A DNA stretch of 64,000 nucleotides, taken from the NCBI RefSeq assembly GCF_964340395.1, contig NC_135571.1, forward strand, positions 1,316,754 through 1,380,753, read 5' to 3'. The translations under genes and the position numbers were made by a program. The notes beneath the pieces are model-generated. The model did no database searches, had not been told where the DNA came from, and saw only the letters and a program-made list of their open reading frames with translations. This DNA comes from Glandiceps talaboti. Lineage: Eukaryota > Hemichordata > Enteropneusta > Spengelidae. Positions 25,953 to 37,051 of this stretch are shown piece after piece (positions within the stretch are counted from its first letter, which is position 1; every line of letters begins with the position of its first letter).

Positions 25953-26221
25953 CAAATAAACTAAATATTGCTAATGACTCATTTAAATAACATATATGAT
26001 GAATTGTCCTCAAACCCTAATTTATTCTAACAACTACAATTTAATATCCCATCAAATTAAAACGAGTTAATAGGAGTTTGTCATTGTATCGTTTCATTTC
26101 GATAATTATGGTTGGATTTAGCCAATCAAATATCACAGTTTGGCCTATGGAGTATAATTGTCATAAAAAGTTCTAACTTATGAAGTAAGAAGTGCGGCCA
26201 AAAAGTTGTCTGACTAGTATT
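25953..26221. repeat. Local tandem duplication, unit 2 (resumes at 27,332-27,394)
   Basis: Copy of 25,513-25,904 with a spacing of about 440 bp. Its right part is displaced by the LTR element at 26,222-27,326, which shows that the insertion came after the duplication. Confidence 0.75.
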
Positions 26222-27326
26222 ATGTTGTAAACTTCAGGAGATGTTCGTAATGACGTCATTGTTTACCCGGAGGCTGCTAAGCATTCTGGGAGTCTCTGGA
26301 AAATTCCATTGATTTAGCGCATGGAGGACGAAGTGACAGCAACCCGTTGTCTGAGCTCTGGCTGGTAGTAAAATCTATAGCCCCTTGAATTGATCTGACC
26401 AAGATCTATGATCATACAGTTGTAGGTAGGGAAACCGTTAATCGGTGGACGTAGGTGCGAATCCTGTTTTAGTCCTGTTAGCCGAAGTACTCCTTCGCTT
26501 GTGGGCAGGCCACGAACCCGTCTTTTTCATTGTCGCATACAGACAGTATCACAGCATAAGGTTATAGGGACGAGCGAAGCTTGTTCAACTTTATCCAGTC
26601 TATGACATTTGGTGGCTTATCGTTGGGATATTTTAGCGTTTAATGTACAGAGACGCTTGGCTTTGTTCATTTGCTGAGGAGGTTTCTTGCCAATTGTGTG
26701 TTTGGGCTATTGTGTGATTGTGGGGCGTGCGGGGATAATCGGTCACAGTCATCGTTGCTTTGGACAGCCACTTTGGCCTGATAGGTGGACCATTCCCTAT
26801 CAGAGTAACATTGGTGTGACTGGTATCTCTGCTTCAATACTTATTCTGTGTTCGGTGGGGTCCCTGTTTGATCGTTCTTGTGTGAGTGCGGATATGGCAG
26901 AAACCCCGAGCACCGGAAGTAGAGTAGACGGTACGGTGGTTGACACAGATATTCAGTTCAGAGATAGTGGTGTGTATAGTATAACTCCAGCTCAGCGAAA
27001 GCAGAGTAAAATGGAAAGTGAAGGACTACTGGTTGGTGCTGACTCTGGCCAGTCTATGAGTGCTACACGATTCAGTAGGGGATTAGGTAGAGGTATACCC
27101 ATAAGTTTTGGTATGCCACGTGAGGCCTCGGATAGGGACAGTTCCTATGCAGGAGGCGGGGGTCATTCTCGTCTTTGGCTAATGCAGCCAGACCAGATCA
27201 GTGTGATCGCTTGTGGGCAGGCCACGAACCCGTCTTTTTCATTGTCGTATACAGACAGTATCACAGACTGTCTCGTAAGGTTATAGGGACGAGCGAAGCT
27301 TGTTCAACTTTATCCAGTCTATGACA
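26222..27326 (+). mobile_element. Fossil LTR-type retroelement, incomplete and non-autonomous
   Basis: Flanked by a 5-bp target duplication GTATT (26,217-26,221 and 27,327-27,331). Terminal direct repeats are seen at 26,500-26,607 and 27,212-27,326, ending TATGACA; the left one probably belongs to a longer LTR reaching back to the left edge. A possible primer-binding site (TGGTGGCTTATCG) follows the left repeat. The interior is only about 600 bp, with an open stretch that could be the start of a gag-like frame, and no pol domain is recognised. The element is broken. It is younger than the tandem duplication it interrupts, and the close match of its terminal repeats suggests moderate age. Family not assigned. 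Confidence 0.55.
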
Positions 27327-27394
27327 GTATTTACCTAGGGAGTATGTTTGACACTAAAATGTCGCTGAAAATAGACATACGGAAAACAGGAGAG

Positions 27395-30300
27395 TTTACT
27401 AGCGCCTATCTCTGCACAATTGCGTTCCGGAGGCTGATACGGCTTCCAAGTTCTGCCAGTGCATCTAGGATGTTTGTTTTCAATTCAGTTATTCTCTCTC
27501 TATGTTTTGAGAAGAAAGGCGGCGTTTATGTTTATGTTACGTCTTTATGACAGTTACAATACTCTGATTCATCGTGTTGTTACATCAGGTCCACAGGTTG
27601 AAGATTGTTGTCAATCGTAACGATATCGTATAGGAACTAGACGATGTGAGTTGAGGTGTAAATCGTAACAATACCGTATATGAACTAGACTAGGGTGTAA
27701 CACTCTCGTACAGTTTAGATCAATCCGTGACAATGTCTATATATGTTTATTTCGTTTCCACGTTGCCTTGAATCATAATGTTTATACCTATTAGACTATT
27801 TCCCAGTATGTTAGTGTTCTTAGTAACGTTAACGCTTGCATGATCATAGCTAGTCATCAACTGAATTTGTTGGCAAACGTTTCCAGTCCAGCAGTTGCCC
27901 TATTCACACACACACACACACACACATGCGCACTGGGGTCAAAGGGTGACGGAACTCAATAGACGGTAAAACAAAACTTCAAGTTTGTATCTGAGCAGAG
28001 ATTTACATAATTTACGTAAATCCCTTTTTCAACTTTTTTCTTTGTTTTCCGCAAGTGATCATGAGTTGAGGCGTTTTGCAAATAGGCCAAAGTGAATGTT
28101 AACGTTGTGTTAAGATCTAGTAATGGATAATTAGCATTAAATCTTCACTAAATGCGTGAAAGACTACTGCTGAACATACCATTTATTTCTGCTGTTTACA
28201 CATGGATATCAAGTCAGTGTACACATTGTTTGCATTGCGTTTGTCAACAAACAGAAAACACTTTCGTCCATGCCTGGGGACAATCATTGAATCTTTAATT
28301 GCACGGACCGACTACTAACACGTACCGGAGGTGTAGAAACATGTTTTACCTTAACCCCCTGCTTTAGAGCTCAACATTTAATTCTTGAAACGTTAGGTGT
28401 GATTTACAAGTTAGATTGACTATTTTGTCAGCGTTTTTCTGCAACTCTTTCAATACAGTCTTACCATCATTTTTTTTAATTTACATGCATCTACTTGTAA
28501 TATTTACATATGGATGCCAAACAGTATTACACAGAACGACAAGTAGACAGCTAATTGGTAGGATGACAACTATTTTCAATAAAGATTTAGCATACTTTTC
28601 GACAGCGCAATGTATAAATGGTGAATTTTGTGGCATGTTTTTTCCATTTTACTAATGATAGTAATTACTAGATAATTTTACCAATATTTCAATATTCCTA
28701 TTAGTATGATAAAACCCGCAATTTATTGGGTCCTTCCAATTTAATGACACCCCCTCTAAGCCTTATGATAAACTCATTTCAATATTTCACTATAGTAATG
28801 ATTTAAAATCGAAATTGAGAAGATTATTTGTAGATCTACTAGTCATAGTCCAATAGTTATTAAATGTATTTCCCGTATCTGTGTTTATCTGACAATGCCT
28901 GGGTGATTTATGTTCTCATATTAACAAACTACTTTCATTACATTTTTTAAAGTAAACAAACATATTAACCTATATCCCGTTATTAATTCTTGAGTTAATG
29001 TAGACCTCCAGCTGACTACAATATCTGCTAGTGTTACTAAAAGTGGCCATAGTGTTGAGAAATAAATATCTATTTTAAATTTTGGATTAAACCAACTGTA
29101 GTATTGTTTATTTCTTCCTATCAGATGTACGATCATTACAGATTGGAAGAATAGTTTTATATTGTTTTTTTTAAGTTGATGTCAGTTTCCGCACCCACTA
29201 TTTCTTCCGAGACTTCACACGATTTTCACGATTTTATTATTATTTTTCTCGAAGACGTAAAAGAGGTTTAGGGTCGGCATGAAAAAATAGGTGGGGGTCG
29301 GGTAACCGGAACCAAAAAACTTTTTTTATTTGGCCTTACGTCGGAAAAAATGTTTGTTTATTTACATACATTTTGTTGTTGCTAGGAGATGTTTCACATT
29401 GTTCCACAGCGTATTCGTATAGGTCTCGTAATTCTGGTAACAGAAAGGGGGGATATTTATGTACATGTATGTATTGTTAAACAATTACTAGATCTTGTTC
29501 CCCAAAATATTTCTTCGTTCAGCCAGGGAAAATATGAATGGCCTAAGTGGCCTTTGGTGACTCGTAGTGACAAACCCCCTTAGGTCACGAGTATTGTCCG
29601 GCTGAATGAAGAAAAATATTGGAGAATGATATAATTATATTAGCGCCAGTAATATGAAATAAAAATCGGGAAAGTAATGACAATTTTGAACGTTTTGACT
29701 CATATTTTGAACACAGTGGAACTAGACGTAGACTCTCGCTTTGTTATGAAGTGCGCCATCAGCGGTGAAGTTTGGTAACCGATAGTCATCATTCGTTGAT
29801 ATTTCACATACTGCATATAAACAAAGACACTTGGAGGGTCTATGATATCAATGACAGTCTGCAGGATACGCCGTGACAGGGCGCCCTCACACATCGGCCA
29901 ATCTCATAGCGGAGCGACACTGCTAAATATCTTATAGTCTAATAAAAGACCAATTTTTGTCGGATGGTAATTTAAGATAACTGATATGGTAGTATCATTT
30001 CTTATCTAGAGCAAATCATTTAATTCTACTCTCGTTGAAGATGATAATTTTGTTGAGTTCCAGTCCTTCACCCTCGTTCATAGCTTTCTACGTATTTTCG
30101 ACAGATCGACGTACGACGTAGTTAGATTGTATGTTTGCTTGTTTATTTTGTTTTCAGCAAACCCTATTACAGGAAAAGTGCTAGTGCTAGGCCTGGACCG
30201 CATGTAACATTGTTGTACATGTATGTACAACCATAGACTGTGGTACAACCCGATCTTTTTTCCAAAGTTTTTTTTTATGTTTGTCGTTACAAATTTGTAA

Positions 30301-31101
30301 TAAGATGGAAGCCATAGTCAGTACGTTCCTCAACAATTGAAAGCGTAGGAAAACAAAGCATAGATACGTTTTTGGGGTTTCATTAGTCTCTTTATATGAA
30401 CAATTGGGTCTGGGAAGGGATGGACCGTTTGGGTAATTTTTGTCTCACATGCAATATTATTCGCTCTTAAACTCCCAATATCGTTGATTCTCAGTCGGTA
30501 TCCACACACAGCAAGATTACATCATCTGTACTGATGAGTACAGTCGGCGCATATAGACGGTTACATGGACCGATATTTGTGTATGATGAGCCAGGAGGAA
30601 AGATATATCTTTTTTTCGATAGGGTTGAATTCTGGAGAATACCTTCAAAGTTGGTGAAAATTTGGTACTTGAAAAAAAAGCTCATATAAGGTACCACTGT
30701 CTTGTAGCTAGTTCGATAGTCGTACTGACCGTGATTGTCCAAGGAAGAACGCACATGTCTGTTACGTTGACATGGAAACTAATACTTTCTCAAGGAGTGG
30801 GAATGTGGGGGCGATACTAAGATACATTTTGACAAGGTGTGTCGCCCAGACTTCAACCATCTAACCTTTTCTTGGAACGTAGAGCCAGTGGGGGCGCTAT
30901 ACATGTTGTTCCCCGATAAAATGACTTATGTATATAAAGTGTCTCACTGGGAGGACATTGCTTAATGAAATATAAAGCAGGGCGGCATGGCATAGAGTAT
31001 AAGTGAGAGAATCAGGAGTTACTAGTTGCTACTTGGAGTTTCACGTTGTAGGGGGAACACCATGATAAGTTGAGCAAATAGTGTCTCCTTATTTCATCGA
31101 T

Positions 31102-31191
<90 letters not shown>

Positions 31192-32435
31192 TGTTTATAT
31201 GAGTGTGGGTTGGTGTTTTTGCAATTTGACCACTCTGGACCGGATGTTTTTGGATAATTCATTATTGAGCTTACATAAAAAAATTATGCATTATATTTCC
31301 AAATGAAAATTTAATGAAATGAAAAGAGTCTTCTCGCCATCTAGACTTCTGTAATTGTCTGATCATTTTTTCTTGTGTAGCTAGCTAGCAAGTGGGTTCA
31401 TATTTTGGATTTTTACATTCACACAGGTAATAAAAGCTATGTTGTCATGTTTGGATGTTTTCTGTCATTGCATTTGCAAACTGTATCAGACGAGTCAAGT
31501 TCAAGATTGTAGATGTCTGCATAAGGTAGCTGAGTTCAGACGTTCATATATTTGTTCCCGAGGCTGTCCCCTCCAAATACCACCCCCCCCGAATTATTAA
31601 TATCTAGAAACTTAAGTGCATTACATGCAAGTCTATATTTGTAGATATTGTCGGGTCACCATGACATTTTTTCATTGAACATGTTTTTCAATATTTATGA
31701 CAAACAAAACTACTGAAGATAAAAAATGATAGTATATTCCTAACGATTTAGTAGAAATAGTTCTCTCAGTGCATGAAGATGTGTCTTACTGGATGAGGAC
31801 CCAGCAGAAAGTCTGTCCTCAGCAGTCTGAACTCACCTATCTTGTAGAAATTTCAGGGACATTGGATGAAAAGAAAAAAACATTGCACAACATTATGTAA
31901 GAGTTGAATTGGATTTATCATGATTCAGTTCCATCTAATCTGTACAAATCATTATGATCAACATAGCACTCAATATGGCCGCCACTGAACCAAAACGAGG
32001 TTAGTGACGTAATCAATATGGCCGTCATTGAACCAAAACGAGGCTAGTGTCATAATCATAATCTTCAGGTTCACTAGACCCACGTTTTCATTGTTTTTGC
32101 CTTTACACAAAGTCTTAGCCTCGTTTTGACTCATTATGCGGAATATGCGATACAGATTATGATACAGTAGTTAACAAATACACGCTGAATTGGCCAGTGC
32201 ACGTGTGAAAGCATTAATTGTATTTCTAAATGATGTTTTTTAAATGCCTAAGAATAACCCAAATAGAATTTAAAATGTTCAGTGTTTCCCACAAAACTTA
32301 GATAAATAACACTTGACTTTCTACCTCCATAGGCACTGAAAGATGAGTTTATGATATGACGTTGATTGTACGTTTAATATACTTAAAAAGTATTTCTTTA
32401 GTTTCGGACTTGTATATACATGTACAAATAGTTTT
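27395..32435. other. Non-coding stretch, no gene recognised
   Basis: Holds two diverged copies of AATCGTAACGATATCGTATA (27,615-27,690), (CA)n at 27,902-27,926, the string TCGGGTAACCGGAACCAAA near 29,300 (also at about 4,900), (CT)n at 31,104-31,188, and two copies of a 45-bp block with CAATATGGCCG (31,970-32,050). Open frames are short and unlike known proteins. Confidence 0.6.
31104..31188. repeat. (CT)n microsatellite
   Basis: About 42 uninterrupted CT units. Confidence 0.97.
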
Positions 32436-32672
32436 TTAAGTGCTGGGATCACCACTCACAGTTGTAAAGCCTTTAGACGATGGCTTTAATGCAGGTGGGC
32501 TCGTTGAACAATAATTATGTGGATAAGGCAGTGTTTCTCTGTAGATTTGTTGGAGTCCTAGTAAAATGTGGGGGTATATTTTGATTTTGAGAATTACACA
32601 CACATTAATCATTTCAGATGTCTTGTTCAGAGCGTTTGCGACAATAAGTAAGTGTATTGCCCCTGTCTCCAG

Positions 32673-32678
32673 TTTATT
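32673..32678 (-). terminator. Candidate polyadenylation signal of the neurotrophin gene
   Basis: AATAAA on the minus strand 24 nt after the stop codon; use would give a very short 3' UTR. Another AATAAA falls inside the last codons of the gene. Confidence 0.35.
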
Positions 32679-32701
32679 CCCCTTGTAACAAGTCATGTTA
32701 T

Positions 32702-33451
32702 TTAGTTCCTCCAGTTTTTATTTAGGAGAGCGTATAAGAGTGCGTCCCTCGTGGTCCGTATTAGTGGGTCTTGTTTCCGTCTGAGAGCACACGCACACGA
32801 CGTTTTGACGGTAATCCAATCCCAGACGTAAGTCCCGTACGAGGTTCGTACCATGGCACGCGACCACGTTTTCTTCTCCTTGCACGTTGAGTCATATCTG
32901 TGACTGTCTATACCCCTACAACTGTTTGGGGGCGCTGTCTCACCAGTTTGCTGACAAGTGGTCTCGTAAAAATACTGTCCTACCGTGGAATTGTCATGTG
33001 TTCTAAAACGAGCTAAAACTGTAACATTTTGCCCATAAATGTCTTTGGCCCGCTGTTTGGTCACCCATCCGCTTTGGCTATCACACACAGCAGTTTCCGG
33101 GTGCTTCTGGATCCGTCTTCGCTTTCTCCTACCGAAAGTTTCAGTTATTTCGGTATTATCATCAAAAATGTCTGCGTCTGGCATGGCAGTAATCGGCCAT
33201 GGCGGCGCTGATGGTTTTTCTGTGGAAAATGTTACTAAATGCGAAGCGAAATCTGGCGGCAAACTTCTAGATATTTCGGCAGGATTTGGAAAATCAATTT
33301 TCGGTACACCCAAAACATCTTCCCCGATTTCCACCTCGTCGTCAATATTTTCATCACCATTTCTCTGAGTCCTCCTATTTTTAGGAGCTGTCTCCGCAGT
33401 ATTCGAACACACACACAGCACAACGAGAATTCCTAACAAATGTTTCATCAT
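32702..33451 (-). CDS. Neurotrophin precursor (NGF/BDNF/NT family)
   Basis: 249 residues in one exon. Signal peptide about 1-21 (LLGILVVLCVCS), acidic propeptide 22-113, and a furin-type site RRKRRR (108-113) before the mature chain. Six cystine-knot cysteines lie at 123, 166, 178, 190, 219 and 221. The CxC end and the 43-residue first spacing are as in NGF. Landmarks are VCDSQSGWVT, QYFYETTC, CRGIDS and DWITVKTSCACAL. Family members are secreted dimers that bind Trk and p75-type receptors and support neurons. Possible N-glycosylation at N142 and N154. After the CxC the chain runs 28 more residues, about twice the usual tail. A strong acceptor (CTTTTCTTTTTTCACAG) ends 3 nt before the first ATG, so 5' non-coding exons are spliced on, as in vertebrate neurotrophin genes. 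Two ATGs occur in tandem; either could start. Confidence 0.93.
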   Translation of the reverse strand: MMKHLLGILVVLCVCSNTAETAPKNRRTQRNGDENIDDEVEIGEDVLGVPKIDFPNPAEISRSLPPDFASHLVTFSTEKPSAPPWPITAMPDADIFDDNTEITETFGRRKRRRIQKHPETAVCDSQSGWVTKQRAKDIYGQNVTVLARFRTHDNSTVGQYFYETTCQQTGETAPPNSCRGIDSHRYDSTCKEKKTWSRAMVRTSYGTYVWDWITVKTSCACALRRKQDPLIRTTRDALLYALLNKNWRN

Positions 33452-33454
33452 TTT

Positions 33455-33711
33455 CTGTGAAAAAAGAAAAGAGAGAAAAATGTATCAACATTACAACCTA
33501 ATGAACATATATGCAACCAAAAAAAAAAAAAAAAACCCAACCAAACACCACCCCCCCCCAAAAAAAAACCAAAAAAAAAAAAAAACCCAAAAAAAACCCA
33601 ACAAATCAAAAACATAAACAAATAACAACCCAAAACAAAACAACAACAACAACAACAAACAAAACCCCAGACCATTAATATGTACAATGCGTCAAGCAAA
33701 CAACTTGTTAT
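33455..33711. other. Presumed 5' intron of the neurotrophin gene with an A/C-rich tract
   Basis: 33,519-33,660 is almost only A and C on the plus strand (runs of A, C and CAA). A frame on the minus strand across it is low-complexity. Confidence 0.6.
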
Positions 33712-34101
33712 AGCTAAATGATGTAGGCTTGGTGTTTCACTCATGGGACATTATGTTTTTGACACTTGACATCTTTCAACTCTAGACTGACAACAACTGA
33801 GACACAATAAACACAGCAGGATCCTTTGCCTAATCACATTGAACACTGACAAGCATTGCTATTCGTTCACAGTACAGTAAAAACAGGCTTCTCATGAAAA
33901 CATTACACATGGACTTGATGATATTAATGGCTACAATTGTTTATTTTCTAACTGATAATCAACATTTCAACTTGACTACTTCTACATCCCCACTGTGTAC
34001 GGCGCCTATATAATTGTTTCTTTTGCATTAGAAGTAGTCTGCGGGTGTGTATTAGATGTCATTTCACCTGAGTGAAACACCAAGCCAACATCATTTTAGC
34101 T
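33712..34101. mobile_element. Inverted-repeat element whose termini equal the 44-bp minisatellite unit
   Basis: The left end (AGCTAAATGATGTAGGCTTG, GTGTTTCACTCATGGGACAT) and right end (other strand AGCTAAAATGATGTTGGCTT, GGTGTTTCACTCAGGTG) are inverted copies of about 42 bp around some 300 bp of unique DNA. The same 42-44 bp form the array at 2,640-3,445. Non-coding; class unknown. It lies upstream of the neurotrophin coding exon, probably in its 5' intron. Confidence 0.6.
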
Positions 34102-34734
34102 GTAAAGCTTCAGTTCTGGATAAAATACAATCTTCTTTAAAAAGTCACCTTTAGTTGCCACCTTTCAACAAAAAAATACCACACGGTTATATCCAATGTA
34201 TTCATCGCCATGAATCTGGTGTGATATAAAGTTACATTATACCAAATACTTCACAAAAAATGTCAGGATACAAAGACTGTATCGTAAACAACAAGGCGCA
34301 ATGTGTTTGTGGCTCTCGGTATGTCAATTCCTTGCATAGTTTAGGGGGGCAATGAATACACACTCAATAGTTGGATTGTCTGTACTTTTGCCAACTGAAC
34401 GCCGAAAGCAATATGTGCCCAACAGAGTATTACAATGAAGAGTGCAGCTATCGTTGTCATTCTCTTAGTTGCGATGTCGATTTATCATGAATGCGAACTA
34501 AGGGACTTACCTATCATATAATGACCTAACCTACTCACACAAGGTATTGGAGGTTTGCTATGGGATCATTACTTGGGTTTGGTGACATATTAGTTCATCT
34601 CATAACTAAAATGAATTTCCCCGAGTATTTATGAGATACCACGATGTAACAATAGTGTGAAATGTCACATTTCAATATGGGCAGGCCTTCTATATATTCT
34701 GTTGGTATTGTTTCGTTTTGTATCCAATCCAATC
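34102..34734. other. Non-coding stretch with one short secreted-like frame
   Basis: 34,435-34,521 (+) would encode a 28-residue peptide with a signal-like start (MKSAAIVVILLVAMS). There is no donor site that would extend it, so I do not call it a gene. Confidence 0.3.
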
Positions 34735-35080
34735 CTATCACATCACATCGTGTCGCACCGCATCGCATCTTATCTCACCACATCACACCACACCACACCG
34801 CATCCGACCGCACAGCTCGCATCGAATTCCATCGCATCACATCGCATCGTATCATACATGCATGACATCACATCACATAGCACCGCACCACACCACACCA
34901 CATCACATCACATCACATCACATTACATATCATTACATATCACATCACATCACATCACATTACATCACATTACATATCACATCACATCACATCACATTAC
35001 ATTACATCACATTACATGATATCACATCATATCACATCACATTACATCACACTACATGATATCATACCATATCACATCTT
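34735..35080. repeat. Degenerate ATCAC/ATTAC pentanucleotide tract
   Basis: Long run of CATCACATCACATTACAT-type units, beginning with CG-containing variants and becoming purer to the right. Frames across it are low-complexity. Confidence 0.93.
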
Positions 35081-35888
35081 TAAATATCACGATTAATAAG
35101 TCCCCCTAAGTTTGTGTACATATCTTCTAGTACTACGTACAACAACGCTGTGATACATTTAGTCAAAACATGGAGTCCTGTTAGGTTATGTTTTGAAGTA
35201 GGACATTCACGTAAACCGTCGAATCCTTACAAATACCAATGTACCATAACAAATCCTGGGGCACTTTGAAACTATTTGACTACATCCCACACTGTCACTG
35301 AACATTCTGAATGTGTCTAGATTAAACGTATTATGACTTGATTCTTTCAACAACGTCGTAAGGCACGGGCCTCTTTACGGCACCTTCCGAAACGTACTTG
35401 CCAAGTAGCGTTAGCAGAAACAAGTGCCCTAGCTTGCGAGAATGTTCTTTCAAATGCACGTGTTCAAATTTATATGTAAAACAAGTTTGGTTTTCTTAAA
35501 ATGCTATCTTCCTTCGTGTTCTTGTAATAGCTATTTTCGTCTAAACGGTTTCCTAAACGATTTCCAAATAATTACTCTATAAACTTAAGTAGAAATTTCA
35601 TGATCTCAGAAAGTATACTAGATGTGTGCCTTGAGATATAAAATGGCCTAAACTGACGACTAAATTAGAAACACATCTATCGGGAAACATCTAGGGTTAA
35701 TACCAATGATTGTGATAATACATCAATAGCTAGAAGAGTAATGTATTTGGCTGCAGTCGTGCGTCATGGATTTTGTACTAAGGTACGTACAAGCTATCAT
35801 GCCTTTTGCTTTTAATTTGCATAATCCGTTGTAATTTAGTAACTGACCTCGTCAAGCATGGGTTCAACTGAAAGCTTCTCACTCATAA

Positions 35889-35889
<1 letters not shown>

Positions 35890-35948
<59 letters not shown>

Positions 35949-36054
35949 CTCATCAGCCTGATTTCTCTCTCCCCACCTATGTATATGTTTATCTATCTAT
36001 GTAGCTATCTATTCTATCTGGTTTTGATTTGTCTATGTATCTCCAATTCCCCTC

Positions 36055-36085
<31 letters not shown>

Positions 36086-36100
36086 GACTCTTCCCCCTCT

Positions 36101-36190
<90 letters not shown>
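35890..36190. repeat. (TGTC)n and (CT)n microsatellites
   Basis: (TGTC)n at 35,890-35,948, (CTGT)n at 36,055-36,086, (CT)n at 36,097-36,190. Confidence 0.95.
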
Positions 36191-36192
<2 letters not shown>

Positions 36193-36525
36193 CACACACA
36201 TCTCTAGTCATAACCCTACAAAGCCTAGCCTCAATCCATTTACTAGTCGTGACATAAAGTCTGAACCCAATGAGATTTCCTAGCCGTAAGTTCTAACCTT
36301 TTTACTAACGACATTGCCAAGCACCTAAAAATAAACCATTTAGTATCATGCTCCAATTCTTAATCTTTCTTCCGGTCACGGGTCAGAACAGACACAATGT
36401 CTACAGCATAATAGACTCAAGAACGTGTAAGATGTTGTAATTTACAAGTTTTACTGTTTTAAGTATGAAACTACTGACTAAACTTACAACTTCTAGTCCC
36501 AATACGACCACTATATAACAACTTG

Positions 36526-36680
36526 TACCACCACCACCACCACCACCACAACAACAACAACAACAATAACAACAACACAGCTAACAGCAGCAGCAGCAGC
36601 ACCGCCACCCACAGAACAACAACAACAACAACAACAACAATAACAACTAACAGGACCCCAACACCCACCACCACTACCTC
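36526..36680. repeat. (CCA)n, (CAA)n and (CAG)n trinucleotide tract
   Basis: Mixed triplet repeats. The poly-His/Asn/Thr frame seen here is a translation artefact. Confidence 0.9.
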
Positions 36681-36755
36681 TAATTCCTGTAGTTACGAAA
36701 TCCTAATTCAACTTGTATTCGGATTCAATTAGAACAACACAAGAAAATGTCTTTT

Positions 36756-37051
36756 ATCAATATCTGTCCCGCTATTGCGCCTAAATTGTCAATTTATAGT
36801 AAGTTATTCGGATTCGAAATGTAGATTTATAGAATTCGTGTTATTGAACACAATATCATGTTAGTTTCAAACTGGGTTGTCGTCTGCCAGGTTCTATCAA
36901 AATATGTCCCACCATCGCGATTAAATTGTCAATTTATGCTAATGTGTTCGAATTCAAAATGTAGATTTAGAGAACGCAAATTATTGAATGGAATGCATTA
37001 GTTTCAAATTTGTTTGTCGTCTGCCAAATCTTATCAAAATCTTTCCCGCCA
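36756..37051. repeat. 138-bp tandem duplication, 2.2 copies
   Basis: TATCAA.AT.TGTCCC starts units at 36,756, 36,895 and 37,033 (last partial). Shared inner blocks are TAAATTGTCAATTTAT and AAATGTAGATTTA. Confidence 0.8.

Noticed and set aside
26687-27286. 199-codon frame as an independent host gene
   Set aside because: It lies inside the fossil LTR-type element and runs into its right terminal repeat.
33448-33744. Minus-strand frame rich in Phe, Gly, Cys and Trp
   Set aside because: It reads through an A/C-rich tract and covers the neurotrophin splice acceptor; low complexity.
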